Positions 24,009 through 37,394 of a stretch of DNA of 64,000 bases are shown here, in pieces. Position numbers and translations under genes: made by a program. Every line of letters starts with the position of its first letter. The stretch's first letter is position 1. The stretch spans positions 71,512 through 135,511 of the forward strand of contig NW_002476577.1 in NCBI RefSeq assembly GCF_000189635.1, in the 5' to 3' direction. The notes beneath the pieces were generated by a model. The model was not told the DNA's origin and ran no database searches. It saw nothing but the letters and a program-made list of their open reading frames with translations. The DNA comes from Tetrahymena thermophila SB210. Taxonomy: Eukaryota; Ciliophora; Oligohymenophorea; Hymenostomatida; Tetrahymenidae.

Positions 24009-24707
24009 TCAAAATAGTATAATATTAAATCCTATTAATAAGAATGAAAGTATGCATGAAAATGTTTTATTATCATTACCAATATTTTTAACATTTACAA
24101 CACTTTAATTATCACTGTCATTTTTTGATGAGAAACTTATTATTTCATCTTTTTTTAAATATGGATTTTATTAAGAAGTGTTATTATTGTTACTATTGTT
24201 ACTGTTATTATTATTTTAGGTATATTCTTACTCATAATCTATTAGGCATTCTGTAATAGTTCTTTTTAAAAAATTTACATAACCAAAAGCACCTGTATAC
24301 TAGTAATTACACTATTTCAATCTACAATTACTCCATTCTTCGCTTGATGGTATTTCTGATGTTATTTAACATAAATGTTTATAGCAACTTAATTCATATT
24401 GAAATGAATCATAAACTTCTTATTCGGCTTAGAGAATTTCAATAACGTCAAGAAAACAGTATCCACCATTTAATTCTTCTCTTTAAAATAATTCAACTAA
24501 TTTTTAACCATCTAAATTTACTTATTCTTATGTTTACATATTAACATTGAAACCAGAAGAAAAAATTTTTTCTGGCATTTTAAATTCTTCTTCTTCTCCA
24601 TCTTCTGTATTTTCATTTATTTCAACAGGTATTTCAGGATTAATTTCTTCTGAAACGCATAAGCCAATTAAGCAGAAGGTAATTAATAAAAAGAACTTTA
24701 TTTTCAT
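24009..24707 (-). CDS. Secreted, probably GPI-anchored small protein
   Basis: Single-exon gene of 232 residues (ATG 24705-24707, TGA 24009-24011; 699 nt). The N-terminus MKIKFFLLITFCLIGLCVS is a clear signal peptide, followed by an acidic segment rich in Glu. A central part contains several Cys (GGYCFLDVIEIL, LSCYKHLC, WSNCRLKQCNY, TECLIDYEQ). It is followed by an Asn/Ser low-complexity linker, and the chain ends in a short hydrophobic tail (SCILSFLLIGFNIILF). Signal peptide plus C-terminal hydrophobic tail with no charged end is the pattern of a GPI-anchored surface protein. I do not recognise the Cys-containing domain. Neighbouring genes do not suggest a specific role, though several others in the window also encode surface proteins. 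Confidence 0.8.
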
Positions 24708-26194
24708 TTTTTATTTGATTTTGAATTGTATTTTTTGTTTGATTTATTAAATATCTTAAAAACATGAATCTTGAATCTATCTATTTAAAGTAATAGTCCA
24801 AAAAGAAATCAAAAAATCTATTAATATTGCAATTAAATTTAATTAATAAACCTAATAGTTCTGAATAAGATAGGCCTATACTTAATAAATAAAAACATAA
24901 AATTAACATTTATTTAATAAATATTAGACAATAAATAGGCGAATGTTAAATGTTTCTAAAGAGATATCTTTAAATATTCTTACATTTTTGAAAAAGACTT
25001 TTATATTATGTTACAATACATATTTTTATAGATTTTAGTGCTATTTTTAGTGTATTTTAAATTAAAATATTGTAATAGTTATTTGACTTATTTGTCTACC
25101 TTGGATTTAAACAAATTAAAAATAGTACTAGATAACATTAATAAATATAAACAAATGGTTTAATTAAAAAAAATTTAATATTCCTTTTCATTTTTTAAAT
25201 ATTTAGAAAATCTAATAAAAGAAAAAACTTCTCAAATTAGTACTTAATAATAGTAATATCGCATATTATTTTAGTTAGTAAAAATAGAATCATAATTAAT
25301 ATAACAAAAAAATTTTATTATTAAATATCAATATCTTTGCTTTTTTGCTTCATAATTATTACTTTTAATAGACATTTTAAGATTAAAAAATCTATTTAAT
25401 TCATAAATTTGAAAAAAATTATATCATTTATTGTATTTTATAATTTTACTTTTAAATAGTTTATTTTTAAACATCAAATTATAAATCTATGACCTTTGAA
25501 AAGATGGTTAGTATTAATTTAGCATAAATATTATATTAAAATTTAAAAATGAGTAAATTGTTACTTTAAGGTAAGCAGAGTCTAGACCATGCTAATAATT
25601 TATTAGTTTATTACTAAATAATAAGAATAATTGATATTAATTAACAATATATTCTGATTAATGTAAATATAAAGTAAAAATCTATTTTTATAAAATTTAT
25701 TCCATAAAAAAATAATTTTTTGCTCTTTATAAAGTGTTTTTTCAAGCAAGATATAAAAAATTAGTTCTTTTAATTTTTACTAAGAAATTAATTTATAATC
25801 TTATTTAAAAATATATTTACTGACTGATATTATTAATTAAGATAGTAGTACTTAATACTAGAACATTATAAGAATTACGGTATTTACAATGTCTTTTAGC
25901 TTTATTATATTAAAAAAGATATGATCATTAATAAAAGAACTAAAAAATGATGACATTGTTAGAGATGATATTATTTAATTCAATTATACATACGGTTGTT
26001 AATCGAAAAATTATATAGCATTTAAAAACAAAAATTATAAGACTAATGAATAGAAACAAATTAGAATTTTAATTATTGCCATTTTCAAATAATGAATTAT
26101 GATTTACCTATCGATTAGGAAATATATATTGAGTGAATAATAAATAAATATTTTAATTCAAAGAAAATTTAAATTATAAAAAAATATATCAAAA

Positions 26195-26210
26195 TAGGTT
26201 TCGAAACCTA
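26195..26210. repeat. 16-bp perfect palindrome
   Basis: TAGGTTTCGAAACCTA equals its own reverse complement. A version lacking one base is in the enlarged intron at 6413-6424. Function unknown. Confidence 0.85.
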
Positions 26211-26339
26211 AAAAACAACAAGAATTTTTTTTATTTTAGATTTAATTTTTAAAATTTGTTATAATTCTTATAGTTATTAGCCTTATAAAAGGCAGTAAGT
26301 ATCATAGGGCTCTATATATATATAAAGCATTTAAAATAA

Positions 26340-27494
26340 AATTAAAAACGAGACTTATTATTTGAACAAACAAACAAAATAAAAGCTCATTAATTTATTG
26401 TTAAAATCAATTTAAACCTAGAATATTCATAAGTTAAGTTTTAATATTCATCTTGTTGATTTAATTAAATACATACGAATATTTAAGAAATAAAGAATAG
26501 CAATAAAATTTCTTAGTTTCCAAATCAAAAATCAGTCTGATTAATTTTAAGCGCCAAAAAGAAAAGCAAACTAAAAACAAGAATTATATTATATGAGCAA
26601 ATAAATATCTTAATTTTAAGATCAATTTTAAACTTAAATATTCATATGTTAAGTTTTAACCTTATCCTGTTGATTTATCATCTGAATTTTGAGAAATAAA
26701 AATAAAATTCTGAGTTTTCAAATTAAAAATCTGATTAATTATAAGCGGTAAAAAATAATAACATGAAAACTAAATTAAAAACTAGACCTATTATTTGAGC
26801 AAATAAAAAGCTCTTTAATTTACAGTTATGATCAATTTTAAACCTAGAATATTAATAAGTTAAGTTTTAATCTTAATCTTGTTGAGTTATCATGCGAATA
26901 TTTAAGAAATAAAGAATAAAAATAAAATTTCTGTTTTAAAATAAAAAATCAGTCTGATTAATTTTAAGCGCCAAATTTAAAAGAAACTAAAAACAAGAGT
27001 TATATATAACATATGAAAAAACAAATAGCTTAATTTACAGTTAAGATCAATTTTAAACCTAAATAAATATACAAATATTAAGTTTTAATCTTAATCTTAT
27101 TGAGTTATCATACGAATCTTTGAAAAATAAAAAAAATTAAATTTTCATAGTTTTTTAAATAAAAAATTAGTTCGACAGATTAATTTAAAGTGTCAAAATT
27201 ATGTATGGAAACAGGAAAAATAAAGTAAATTTCAGAGTAATTTTTTATGGATAAAAAACTAATTTAATTGATAGTTAAGATCAATTGTATACCTAGAGTA
27301 TTCATAGTTAAAATTGTTAGCTTGCAATATTTAAGATTCGTATCCAAAAGAGAAACAAAGCATAAAAATTAATTTCTGAGTTTTCAAATCAAAAATCAGT
27401 CTGATTAATTTTAAGCACCAAAAATAAATTAATATGAAAAATAAACTAAAAAGTAGAGTAAATTTATGAACAAAAAATTAATAAAATAAATGAA

Positions 27495-27526
<32 letters not shown>

Positions 27527-27720
27527 GTATGAACTGACTCTCAATATTTTTAATATATTAATCTTATATTATTTTCATTGGCTAAGTGATAAATTAATGT
27601 TTAACAATAAAGTTAAATTTATATATTAACACATTTATTTACTAACTCTTTTTTAATTTCAAATAAATAATCTATCTGATCAATTTTGAGAGAGAGCCAA
27701 AATTTTTTCCTTTTCAAAAA
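26340..27720. repeat. About six degenerate copies of a ~220-bp repeat
   Basis: A core resembling AGTCTGATTAATTTTAAGCG recurs near 26531, 26728, 26946, 27168, 27393 and (degenerate) 27668, at intervals of roughly 200-280 bp. Each is preceded by an AGTTAAGTTTTAATCTT-type segment and a run of mixed A/T. The last copy lies just upstream of the gene starting at 27818, so this could be reiterated 5' flanking DNA of that gene. Confidence 0.7.
27495..27526. repeat. CTAT microsatellite
   Basis: About eight tandem CTAT units. Confidence 0.95.
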
Positions 27721-27817
27721 AAATCTTCAAAAAGATCAATCAACTAATTAAAAAATAAATAATTAAAAAAATAAGTAAATAAATAAATAAGTAAATAAGG
27801 TAAAAAATTTTTCTAAA

Positions 27818-30598
27818 ATGGAGATATACAGCAAAGATTTCTTCTACAAAAAGGCTTACTCTTAAATAGAAATAGATTACTAATTTGAATATAAAAATCT
27901 TTTGATAAAATTTTTAGAAGTATGCTTAAATGTCTTTAAACCTAATTTTGAGCTTGAGATAAATGAAAATAACAATCAAATAAAATTAAATTATGATGGT
28001 TATTTTATGTCTTTAAATGCGTTTGATAAGGTAAAAAATGTTAAGAAACAACTTATTGTATTTGAAGGAAAAATGAAAACTGAGATAAACTATTATACCA
28101 AGTTAAGTAAATAGTTTCTGAGAAAGGATTTAATTTATTAAATTTATGATTCATATTATCTTGATAATAAATAAAATTTCTACATATTTGAGCTTGAATA
28201 CCCTGAAGAAAGTTTTTTTAGCTAGCTGAATAATTATTAAGATTAACCAGTTTTTAAAAGTGCAATCGAAAAGCTTAAAGAGTTTTTCAGTGAATAATTC
28301 TTAGATTTAGGTGATTATTTTCCAATATTTTGTATTAACAACCTAAAAATCAATTTATTTGATTTGTGTAAGTATTAGAAATATTTTTTTAACAAGATTA
28401 CAAATATCAGTAAAAAACAAAGATATAAAGTGAAGGAATAGTTTGATCTTTAAGCATTGAACTAAATTCCAATTTGTCTGCATTTTACATAATTCCAAGA
28501 GTTTTAACCAAAGCAAAAATAATAAATTACAAATTAAGGATAAATCATGTTGGTAGAATATGACAATAATCAATAAGAATAAGAAAATGAAAATTTATAA
28601 GATGACATCTCTTAGGATAGTGTAGAAGATGAACTTTAACTGCAATTATAATTAGATGAAGAATTTAATTAAGAATAATACATACTTAACCAAATAAATA
28701 GCTTTAAAAATGCAATTTTTTTAAAAATAAAAAAGGAAAATCTTTTAGAAAAAATAAAAGAATTCTATTCAGATATTCTATAATATCATTCAGAGTAACT
28801 ATTCTTGCTAATTTAATAACATCCAAAGTATGATTATTTCTAAGTGCTATCATATGACATTGATTATGTAGAATTAAAGATTCTATAAAATAAAACTTGG
28901 AAAACTTTATTAATAAAGAAATTTAATTGCTTTTAAAAGGCTTAAGATGAAGAAAATTTAATAAATTTATAAGCAAACATCATTTAAAATGCAATAAACA
29001 CAGAGATTATTGTATTAGAAAAACATTTTTATCTTTTAACAGAGTATAAATATTTTAGAAATTAATTTTAAAAATATCCTTCATTAGAAGATTTATTAAC
29101 TATTTTTAGAGGATAATCTAAAAACAAATTATTCATATACTAATTGCTTGTAGAAATTAGTTATCAATTATTTACTAAATTCAATATTCGATTAACCAAT
29201 ATTTGCCCTTCAAAGATCATTGTTTTTGGATGTTAAGAAAACTTTTAAAAGGAATAAAAATTTGAAGTCGCTATTAAAAAAATAAATTCAGAAAGGTTTG
29301 ATGAACAGTATTCTAATTTAATTAAATCTGAGATTGAAGAAGAAGAAATTAACCTACAAAAATAAAGTGAATGCAAGTTTGAAACTTTATTAATTTAACA
29401 TTTAAATGATTTAATCGATAAACCAAAACAAGAAATTTTAAAATAATATTTAGATATAAAAGAGTAAATAAATTTACTTAAGTTTTCTATTGATTATGAC
29501 AGAATATATATACTTCCAAACAATAAATTACGCAAAATATGTGAATACGATTCATAGTATTTAGAATTAATCAAATATTAATAATTAGTAGTTTCGTTAT
29601 AAGCAACCTTACATGAGATATCAATTTAAAATACAGATTTTAGACATTTGAAGGGTGATATTTTTGATGAATGGAAATAACTTGATAATATTTAATTAGA
29701 GTAATTTTAGTTGCATTATTAAAAATTATCAACTTATCTTCAAAGTTCTAATTTGAATAATCATGAAGATAGTTTGTTTTAAAGTTCTATTTAATTTAAT
29801 AATTAATTAACAAACGACCATGCTTAATCAGAAACAAGTAACTCTTATTTATTTCAAATAATTGGAGGATATTAATTTGATTCCTAAAATGAGATTTCTG
29901 TGTTAACAGAACTGAAGAATCTTCTTGAAATTATTTAACCTAATATTCCTAATTTTAGTATTGATATTGTTCAAAATAATTTAGATTTTCAAAAGGAGTT
30001 CAAATATTAAGACTAAGACTACTCAATAATCTAATAATAACTGAAAAGTAAAATTTAAAAAATACTTAAAATAAAAATGGATAATACATTCGAAGATGAA
30101 GATGAAGATGAAAGAGGCTTTGAATTTAAGATTGCTACTTTAAATTAGTAGATATTTATTTTAATTTAAAATAAAAAATTCGATCGATATTTTGAAGTAA
30201 AAAAGGAAGATTTTTAAATATAAAATATATAAAGATTAATAAAACATATAAAATATCAGAGTATAATATTTAGTGAATCATTTAGAAAATATTATATAAT
30301 GTAAAAATTTAACAATTTATAAGAACTAATAATTGACTTAAGAAATGAAAATTCTTTTGATTCTCAAGTGAATATATTTAAAAATTATGAAAAATTACTT
30401 TGTTTACTATTATTTATTGAAAACGAAATAAATTAAATGAAATACATAATAAAATTAATCAGTTAAAATAAAAACATAAATACAGTCATACTTAATTTCA
30501 TTAATAATGGATGGAAAAAACTCAGTTAAGCTTAATAAAATTAATGCAAAAATCTGCTTTTTAAATAAAAATCCTTAATAGTTATAAACACAAAATGA
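27818..30598 (+). CDS. Large protein with faint kinase-like region, function unknown
   Basis: Single-exon gene of 926 residues (2781 nt; ATG 27818, TGA 30596-30598), rich in Gln (TAA/TAG), Asn and Lys. Around residues 345-455 the order of segments recalls a protein kinase: a beta-3-like KTLLIKKFN, then EIIVLEKHFYLLTEYKYF like a hinge, and then IYQLLVEISYQLFTKFNI with LTNICPSKIIVFG where the catalytic loop would be. The catalytic HRD and DFG motifs are not seen, so if this is a kinase fold it is probably inactive. An acidic patch (EDEDEDERG, near residue 757) precedes a C-terminal part with an LRR-like NNLQELIIDL. Tetrahymena has many kinase-plus-LRR proteins, and this may be a degenerate relative. 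No signal peptide or membrane segment. The kinase link is tentative. Confidence 0.7.
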
Positions 30599-30675
30599 TT
30601 GATTGATTCTTGAATATCAATCAAGTCTTTAATTCCTCTTTAGTTTATACTAATCAAATAAATTTATTATTTCAC

Positions 30676-30716
<41 letters not shown>

Positions 30717-31319
30717 GTTTGTTAACATAATTTAACAATAAACAAAATATATAGTAAATTTATTTATTTATTTAGTTTGTTAACATAATTTAACAATAAA
30801 CAAAATATATAGTAAATTTATTTATTTATTTAGGTTTTTTTATTAACAAACAAAATAAGATAGACTTACTAATTTTACAATAAATATAAAAATTAAAAAA
30901 ATTAATATATAAGTTGCTTAACATTATCAATTTTTTATAAAAATGCAAATTAATTTAAATATTGTAAGTAATTAAAAGAAATTTCATTTATTTTTATTTT
31001 TTTAAATGCTATATTTTTCAAATCAGCCCTGTATTGAGTGATTTAGCTTCTGATAAGTTAATTTTTTTTAATTTTATAGTTGAAAAAAGATGAAAAAATT
31101 CTTTTTAAATCATTAAATTTTTAAATGGAATAAAAAAATAAATAGAATATTTAAACTGAAATCTACAACAAATATTATTTTTTACTCAAAAAAATTCAAT
31201 TTTTATTTAATAATTAGTCTAAATAATTTTATTCGTTTAATCCTCAAATTAATTTAAATTTGAAGTCTATAAATAAACAATAAATAATAACACATATTAA
31301 AAACCATTCAATTTTGTTT
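30599..31319. other. Intergenic spacer with 58-bp tandem repeat
   Basis: AT-rich spacer between two convergent genes. Contains a TTTA microsatellite (about 30679-30714) and a tandem duplication of 58 bp at 30714-30829. No gene seen. Confidence 0.6.
30714..30829. repeat. 58-bp tandem duplication
   Basis: Two identical adjacent 58-bp units (30714-30771 and 30772-30829), each starting TTAGTTTGTTAACATAATTT and ending in TTTA repeats. Confidence 0.95.
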
Positions 31320-34300
31320 TCATAATTAAGTCTATTTATTTTAATTTTTTTAATCCTCGATTTAATTTAAATTTAATTATACAGTCTTTATCTAAAAGTT
31401 CGAATGCGAATTTTACTATTCTTTGAGTTAAATTATAATTTATTCTTAAACTTATGGTAACTCAACTTCAGATGATTTTTAAGGTATATTATTAGGTTGA
31501 TTTTTAATTTGATTATTATTTCTTTTTTTAATGTATTTATAAGTAAATGATAGTAATATTAAAGTATAGAAAGAAAAAAGCATAACATACACTGAAATAA
31601 CTATGGCAAGCATCGTTAAAGATAAGGACTTATTTATTTATGGATCATTTTAGTAGATGATAGATACTGCATAAACAACACTAAGTGTAGTATTAATTAA
31701 GTAAATTGTTAGCAATATAATATTTTATTTAAATTATTTTAGAGGTCTAAAAATTCCTAATTATAAAAAAAACTAAATATTTAATTATGTTTTAAAAGTT
31801 TTACCTGTATAAAGACAAAAAGCAAAATAGCAAAAGATAAATAATATTATTTGTACATATGCATTTTCAGAAATTATAGCAATAGCAACTATCATTTATT
31901 TTAAAACTATTATTTGAATTATGTTTCTTGTGGCAAAATTATCTTATTTCACATATTTATCAATAAAATAAAAAAGTTATTTATTTTCTTAATTTATCTC
32001 AGTTGCTTAGGTCTATGCAACTTAAGTAATATTTTGAGGGTTTTAGGATGATTGAAATTTTAAACATTTTTTGTATTCTAACTTGTAAAACAAAACAACT
32101 AAGATTGCTATCATATAAACAAATGCAATTAGGCTACAAGCAAATTATAATTAGTCTGATTACCCATTTTACTACAATTAAATTTGATATAAAATGTAAA
32201 GCCACATTTCTTACGAGCATGTCACATAAATAATTATTGGAATAGAAATAAAAATATATTTCTGTATATTTTTGAATAAGCAATTCTCTATTTTCATCTT
32301 TTTATTTATCAAATAAGTAAAAATGCTAATTATCCAAACAATACCTATTCATTTTATTAATTAATAATAAGATTTTACTCTTAAAATATTTATAAAAATA
32401 GGTTTTAATTTAATAATTATTTTCTTAAACTAAAGTTTAATATTAAATTTATTTGTTACCAATAAAATGTTTAATAAATCAAAAGTAAATTTACCTTAAA
32501 TCCATAAAATGACTTGTGAGTTTTGTAAGAACTTATTTGATTTATGATTTAGAATTATTTTAGGGTTGTAAGTGATTGAAGTGATGTTGCTTTATTAAAA
32601 CGCAGGATTTTATTCAGATAAATTTCTTGTTGAATTACTAACTTCATCTATAGATTTTAATGATTAAAACTCAAAATTTGAAAATTAAATTATCCCTAAA
32701 GCCTCATCAAATCCAACTGATTGTTTGGCATTCAATAAATTGAAATAACTTATGCCTTAACTAAGTGTAAAGTATGATAAAATTATCAAAGGATTTTAAA
32801 ATCCAATACCTATTAATTTATTTTTTAAATTATTTTTTTGTTGAAATATGATAAAAAAAGTTACTCGTTAAAAGAGAAGTCAATGCTGATCCTGAAAAAG
32901 ATCCAATTACAGTTTATAAAATATATTTCTATGTATTAGACTATGGACAATCAGAATCGTTATAATCTGTAGTATTTTCTGGACATTAGCATATCCCAAA
33001 GCTCAAAGAAGCATCTAATTTAATTAATTGCCTATTTTGAGGACAAGAAGTGCATTAAAAGTAAGAATCCCCAACACAATTTTTACAAGTTTAATGACAA
33101 GAATTTAAAGGAACACAATTAAAATATTTATCTAAGTTATATCCTTCAAGACAAACATTACATTTTAATTTATTTTAGCAGCTTTAACAATTTTAACTGC
33201 AGCTAACACACGATCCATTGTCATAATAAAATCCGTTTCCGCATTACAAGCATTGCTTATTTTACAATACAAAAGGAGCTCTACAAGATAAGCATGAATT
33301 TCTATCATTTGGACTTGAGCAAGTCAAACAGGATTCATCACAAATAGGTGTACAAATTCCATCACTTTATAATAAATAACCAGAAATACAGGAATCACAG
33401 CTTTATCCATTTCTACAAGTTGAACAGTTACTTTGGCATTGTATGCAAGTACCTTAATCTACTTAGCTACTTGTTTCTAGGTATTATCCAGGATAACAAC
33501 TAGTACAACTATTAGGATCAACAAACTTAGAACAAGTCTAACAACTTTCGTCACATGTAGGCTCACAGACATTTACATTAAGTATATGGCTTCTGGCACA
33601 TTCTGTGCAACTAGTTTAGTTATCATAGCAGTCAGCACATGGATAAGTGCACTAGAGGCAAATATCATTAATCATTGTATATCCGTAATTACAAAAAATA
33701 CATTAAACTATTAAAGTACCATTTTGATTTTAGGTCTCACAAGTAGCACATTAAGATGGACATTAAATGCATTAATTATTGTTAAAATAAAATCCATCAT
33801 CACAAGAAGTGCAAGAATTAGCATCATAAAAAACAGAACAAGTTTTACAAGAAGAGTGGCAGTTTGAAATACATGTTGAACCTTTTTAAGTATAACCAGA
33901 TTAACAGCTAGTGCATTAGTCATATTATGAACCATAACATGTCCCGCATGACTCGTGGCAGATATGTTCAATACAAGTAGTACCATCTAACTCAAAACCT
34001 AAATTACAAGAAGAACATTATGAAGGTGAACTACCTGTACAAGTAGAACAATTAGAATGACATAAAAGGCAAGATTATAATGAATAATCTTAATAATATC
34101 CTTTAGGACAGCTTGGCTTACATGTCTATTTTTAATTTAAATATTTAAAAAATATTCGATTTTTCATCAATTAAAAAAATAGTTTGATTAAAAAATATTT
34201 ACTTTTTTAAACATTAAATAAAATATCAACAAAAAAAAATATTTTTGTTTCACAAAATTCTTTGAATAATTTGTTCATAATCATACCCTTATACTAAAAA

Positions 34301-36341
34301 ATTTTTTTGTAACCTTTTTTCATAGGATATTTATTATTTTTAAATGGGGTTTCGTTAATTTTTGAATGGAGTAGAGTTAAATAAAAAATATATATTTATT
34401 TTAATTAAATTACATTATCTGGATTTTTAAAAGTGTTATTAGGGCATTAAGAAATACATCTAGTTCCATCATATACGTTAGGAGAATCACATTTTATAGA
34501 GCAATCTTATCCTGCATATCCATTAATACAAATACAGTATCCCTAAAAATTATAAAATTCTTTAGAACTCTACTTAAAAAAATAATAAATTTTACATTAA
34601 TGCAGACTCCATTAGATGAACATTAATTAGGACAAGTTTTAGGTTAACTGCAAATCATTTAAAAATCTTAAGGACATGTAAAAACTCCATAAGTTGTTGT
34701 TGAAACTTTAGATAAATCTATCACTTATCCTGGTGAGGTACAGTTAAATGACTCTTATTGCCAAAGATAAACAGTGATTATTGAAAAATCACTGTTACAA
34801 TTAATTTTATTACATCTTTAGTTTTTATACTAAGAATTAGAAGTATATCCATTTTTTAATGCAGTTGACTAAAAGCAATATGAATTAACTCCAGTGTTCA
34901 TTCTATTCTACTCATTCGGTTTAAATTATGGGTCTTAGCAAAACTCATTTTGATAAGGCTAGGTAATTGGACATTATGAGAAAATATCAATAGTAGAGCT
35001 TACAATTCCTATAGCCATATTGTAAAAATCGCATTTTTATTAATTAATGCTATTACTTGGTTAAAATTCTGGATAAGATGTTGTAGTTGAATTACATACG
35101 TTATAGAAGAAATCACATCCTTTGTATTTACCCCAGTAAATAGGGCTTAGAAGGTTACTATTAATACTTGCATAAAAGCCAGTATCTCTAAGTAGAGCAG
35201 CAGTAAACTCACTGATTACACTTCCTTACACTTAAGAAGCTGTCATATATTCATTCCTAATTAAGTCTTTTTCCCAATGCGATCCCATAGATCCAGATCC
35301 ACCTTAATTTTCTAAAAACATTCCATCTATTGTTGAACAAGCAAAATAGTTTCTTGCTACTTGAAGGACATTTTAAGAAGATATTTTGCTCACCCTTGAA
35401 AAACCCCACAGATTAGTATATTATAAAACCTTAGAAACAGTCGAAGATCCATATGGCCTTCCTGTTTCTGGATCAATCCAATATTGAACTGCACCTCCAG
35501 AAAAACCTAAAGCATGAGTAAGTTCATGAAGGGCTACAGAAACGTTTTCTTAGAAGGTAGTATTGTCTTCTGACATACTCATAGTTCCAATGTTGAATCT
35601 AACTCTTGCAATGATTGGATTTGGATCTAACTCACAAAAACCTAATTACCATAAAATATATTTATTAATTAATTAAAAGAAACAAGCAAATTTTTTCCTT
35701 TTTAAAATAAGATCACAAAAAATAATTAATAATTAATTCATTAATACTGAAAAAATAATAATAAGTAGAACTAAAGTAGCTTACCCTAAAATATGGATAA
35801 AAAAGCTTTATTTTTAAGCAAATAGTTTCATGAATAAAAAAAATTTACCTGCACTTGCTAATTAGGAACTAGTATTATCATTAAAGTATGTCACTAATAG
35901 ATGCATATCAGAATTATAAATACCTTAACCATTCTTCAATAATTCAGGAGGATAATACATAATAAATGGAGCTTAACCACAAAATCTAAGTCCTTATGAT
36001 TTTATTGGAGTAGATCTAGGTTATATTTGAATGAGATTTTTAAAGAAAACTTAGGCAGCTTTAAGTATTTTAACTATGTAATTTCTTTTAGCATCTGTCA
36101 TTCCTGTTCCGTTCGCACTGTTAGAAAGTTAGGTAATATCATAAGTTAATCTTAATGGTTAAGCATCTTCAGAAAATTGGAGAAACCTTTTCCCAAATTT
36201 ATTTTCAAATGTTTCAAAATAGTCAGAGGGTATATTGTTGTAAGATATTTCATTATCATGATTACACACATGCTTCTTCTCATTAATAGCGTTTAAGGGT
36301 ATCATAAGAATTGAAGAAATTAAGATAAAAGAAAAATACAT
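31320..36341 (-). CDS. Leishmanolysin-type (M8) metalloprotease with Cys-rich array and polytopic C-terminus (L1)
   Basis: Seven-exon gene, 1406 residues (4221 coding nt): 35849-36341, 34596-35641, 34414-34542, 32865-34125, 32495-32809, 31805-32344, 31320-31756. A signal peptide (MYFSFILISSILMIPLNA) opens the protein. The zinc motif HELTH is at residues 203-207 (35514-35528), followed by ALGFSGG and, about 60 residues on, GSHWEKD, which supplies the expected third zinc-binding His; this is the leishmanolysin (gp63) arrangement. Next comes an EGF-like stretch (NGVCINGYCICINGYAG) encoded across exons 2 and 3. Exon 4 encodes a ~420-residue furin-like array of CxxC repeats. The last ~430 residues contain about seven or eight hydrophobic helices and a Gln-rich cytoplasmic tail. 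Predicted role: surface protease held by a polytopic domain. Active-site residues are intact. Head-to-tail with L2, its larger paralogue. Confidence 0.9.
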
Positions 36342-37394
36342 ATTAACTATTTTTCTAAGTGATTTATTAACTAATTTACTTTTTTGCTTAAATTTAAAAG
36401 ATATCTTTGACTATCTAATTAATATAATAATCAAATTAGCATCTTAAAAATCTTCTATTTAAATACAAAAAATAGAGCATTTCTGATAAATATCGTTTAA
36501 ATTATCAGGTGTTATCAGTAATTAAATCAATTTACTTTTTTTTTATTTGGTACTATAATACTAAATATGATAATTTCTTTTTAATTAACAAATTTCATCC
36601 ATATTTATTGGTAATTTGCAAAAAAGAGGCACATGAGCAACATCATATCAAATAAAAATTTTTCATTTTACTAATTTTAGCTAAATTATAGCTAAATATT
36701 TGTTTTATAAAAATCACACATATGCTAAAAAAAATTAAATTATTTTATTTTTTTAAATGAATAAAAGATAAATTTATTTTTTTTTAAAAGTTGATATTTA
36801 AATAATTTTGTAAAAATTGACCGTAAGCACTGTATGTATGTATGTATGTATGTATGTATGTATGTATGTATAAATCAGTATTTTATTTTAAAATTATATA
36901 TGATAAATTGGATAAATTTATTAATGATTATTTATTTGGATAAATTTTTAAAAACTCTTTATAAATTATTTAATAGATTAATCACATGGTTTATAATTTT
37001 CACAACTATATTTATTAGCAAATAATGCTAAGATTAATGAGATTTCCAACTATAATTAAGTAATAATTGTAAATATATTATTATTTTAAATAAAAGTAAT
37101 TTAAAATTCGTAAAATAGGCAAAAAATTTTTCTTTATTGAGAAAATTTGGTATTGACTAATTTTTAAAGAAATGTTTAAATTTCTTCAAGCTCAGCAAGG
37201 TAAATGGGATATTTTGGTGTTGATGCTAATATTTTAGAAAAAAAGAAATTTTTTGTAAAAATAGTAATTTGACAAAAATAAAAGTACTGACTCAAATATA
37301 TTTTAGAAAAAAACAGTATATTAATTATTTATTTAATGAATTTTAAACTGTGTGAATATAAATTGATAAATATAGATTTATTTCAATATATAAA
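36342..37394. other. Intergenic spacer between the protease genes
   Basis: Lies between the start of L1 and the stop of L2. It contains an ATGT microsatellite at 36831-36871 and otherwise plain AT-rich DNA; any promoter for L1 must be here. Confidence 0.6.
36831..36871. repeat. TGTA microsatellite
   Basis: About ten tandem TGTA units. Confidence 0.95.

Larger units (their letters stand above)
24708..27817. other. 3.1-kb noncoding region with repeats
   Basis: No gene identified. The first 1.6 kb is featureless AT-rich DNA. It then contains a perfect 16-bp palindrome at 26195-26210, a family of ~220-bp degenerate repeats from about 26340, and a CTAT microsatellite at 27495-27526. The last repeat copy ends about 110 bp before the start of the next gene. 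Confidence 0.6.

Noticed and set aside
36834..37025. Plus-strand frame starting in the ATGT microsatellite
   Set aside because: It begins with the repeat (M-Y-V-C units) and continues into AT-rich spacer with no coding character.
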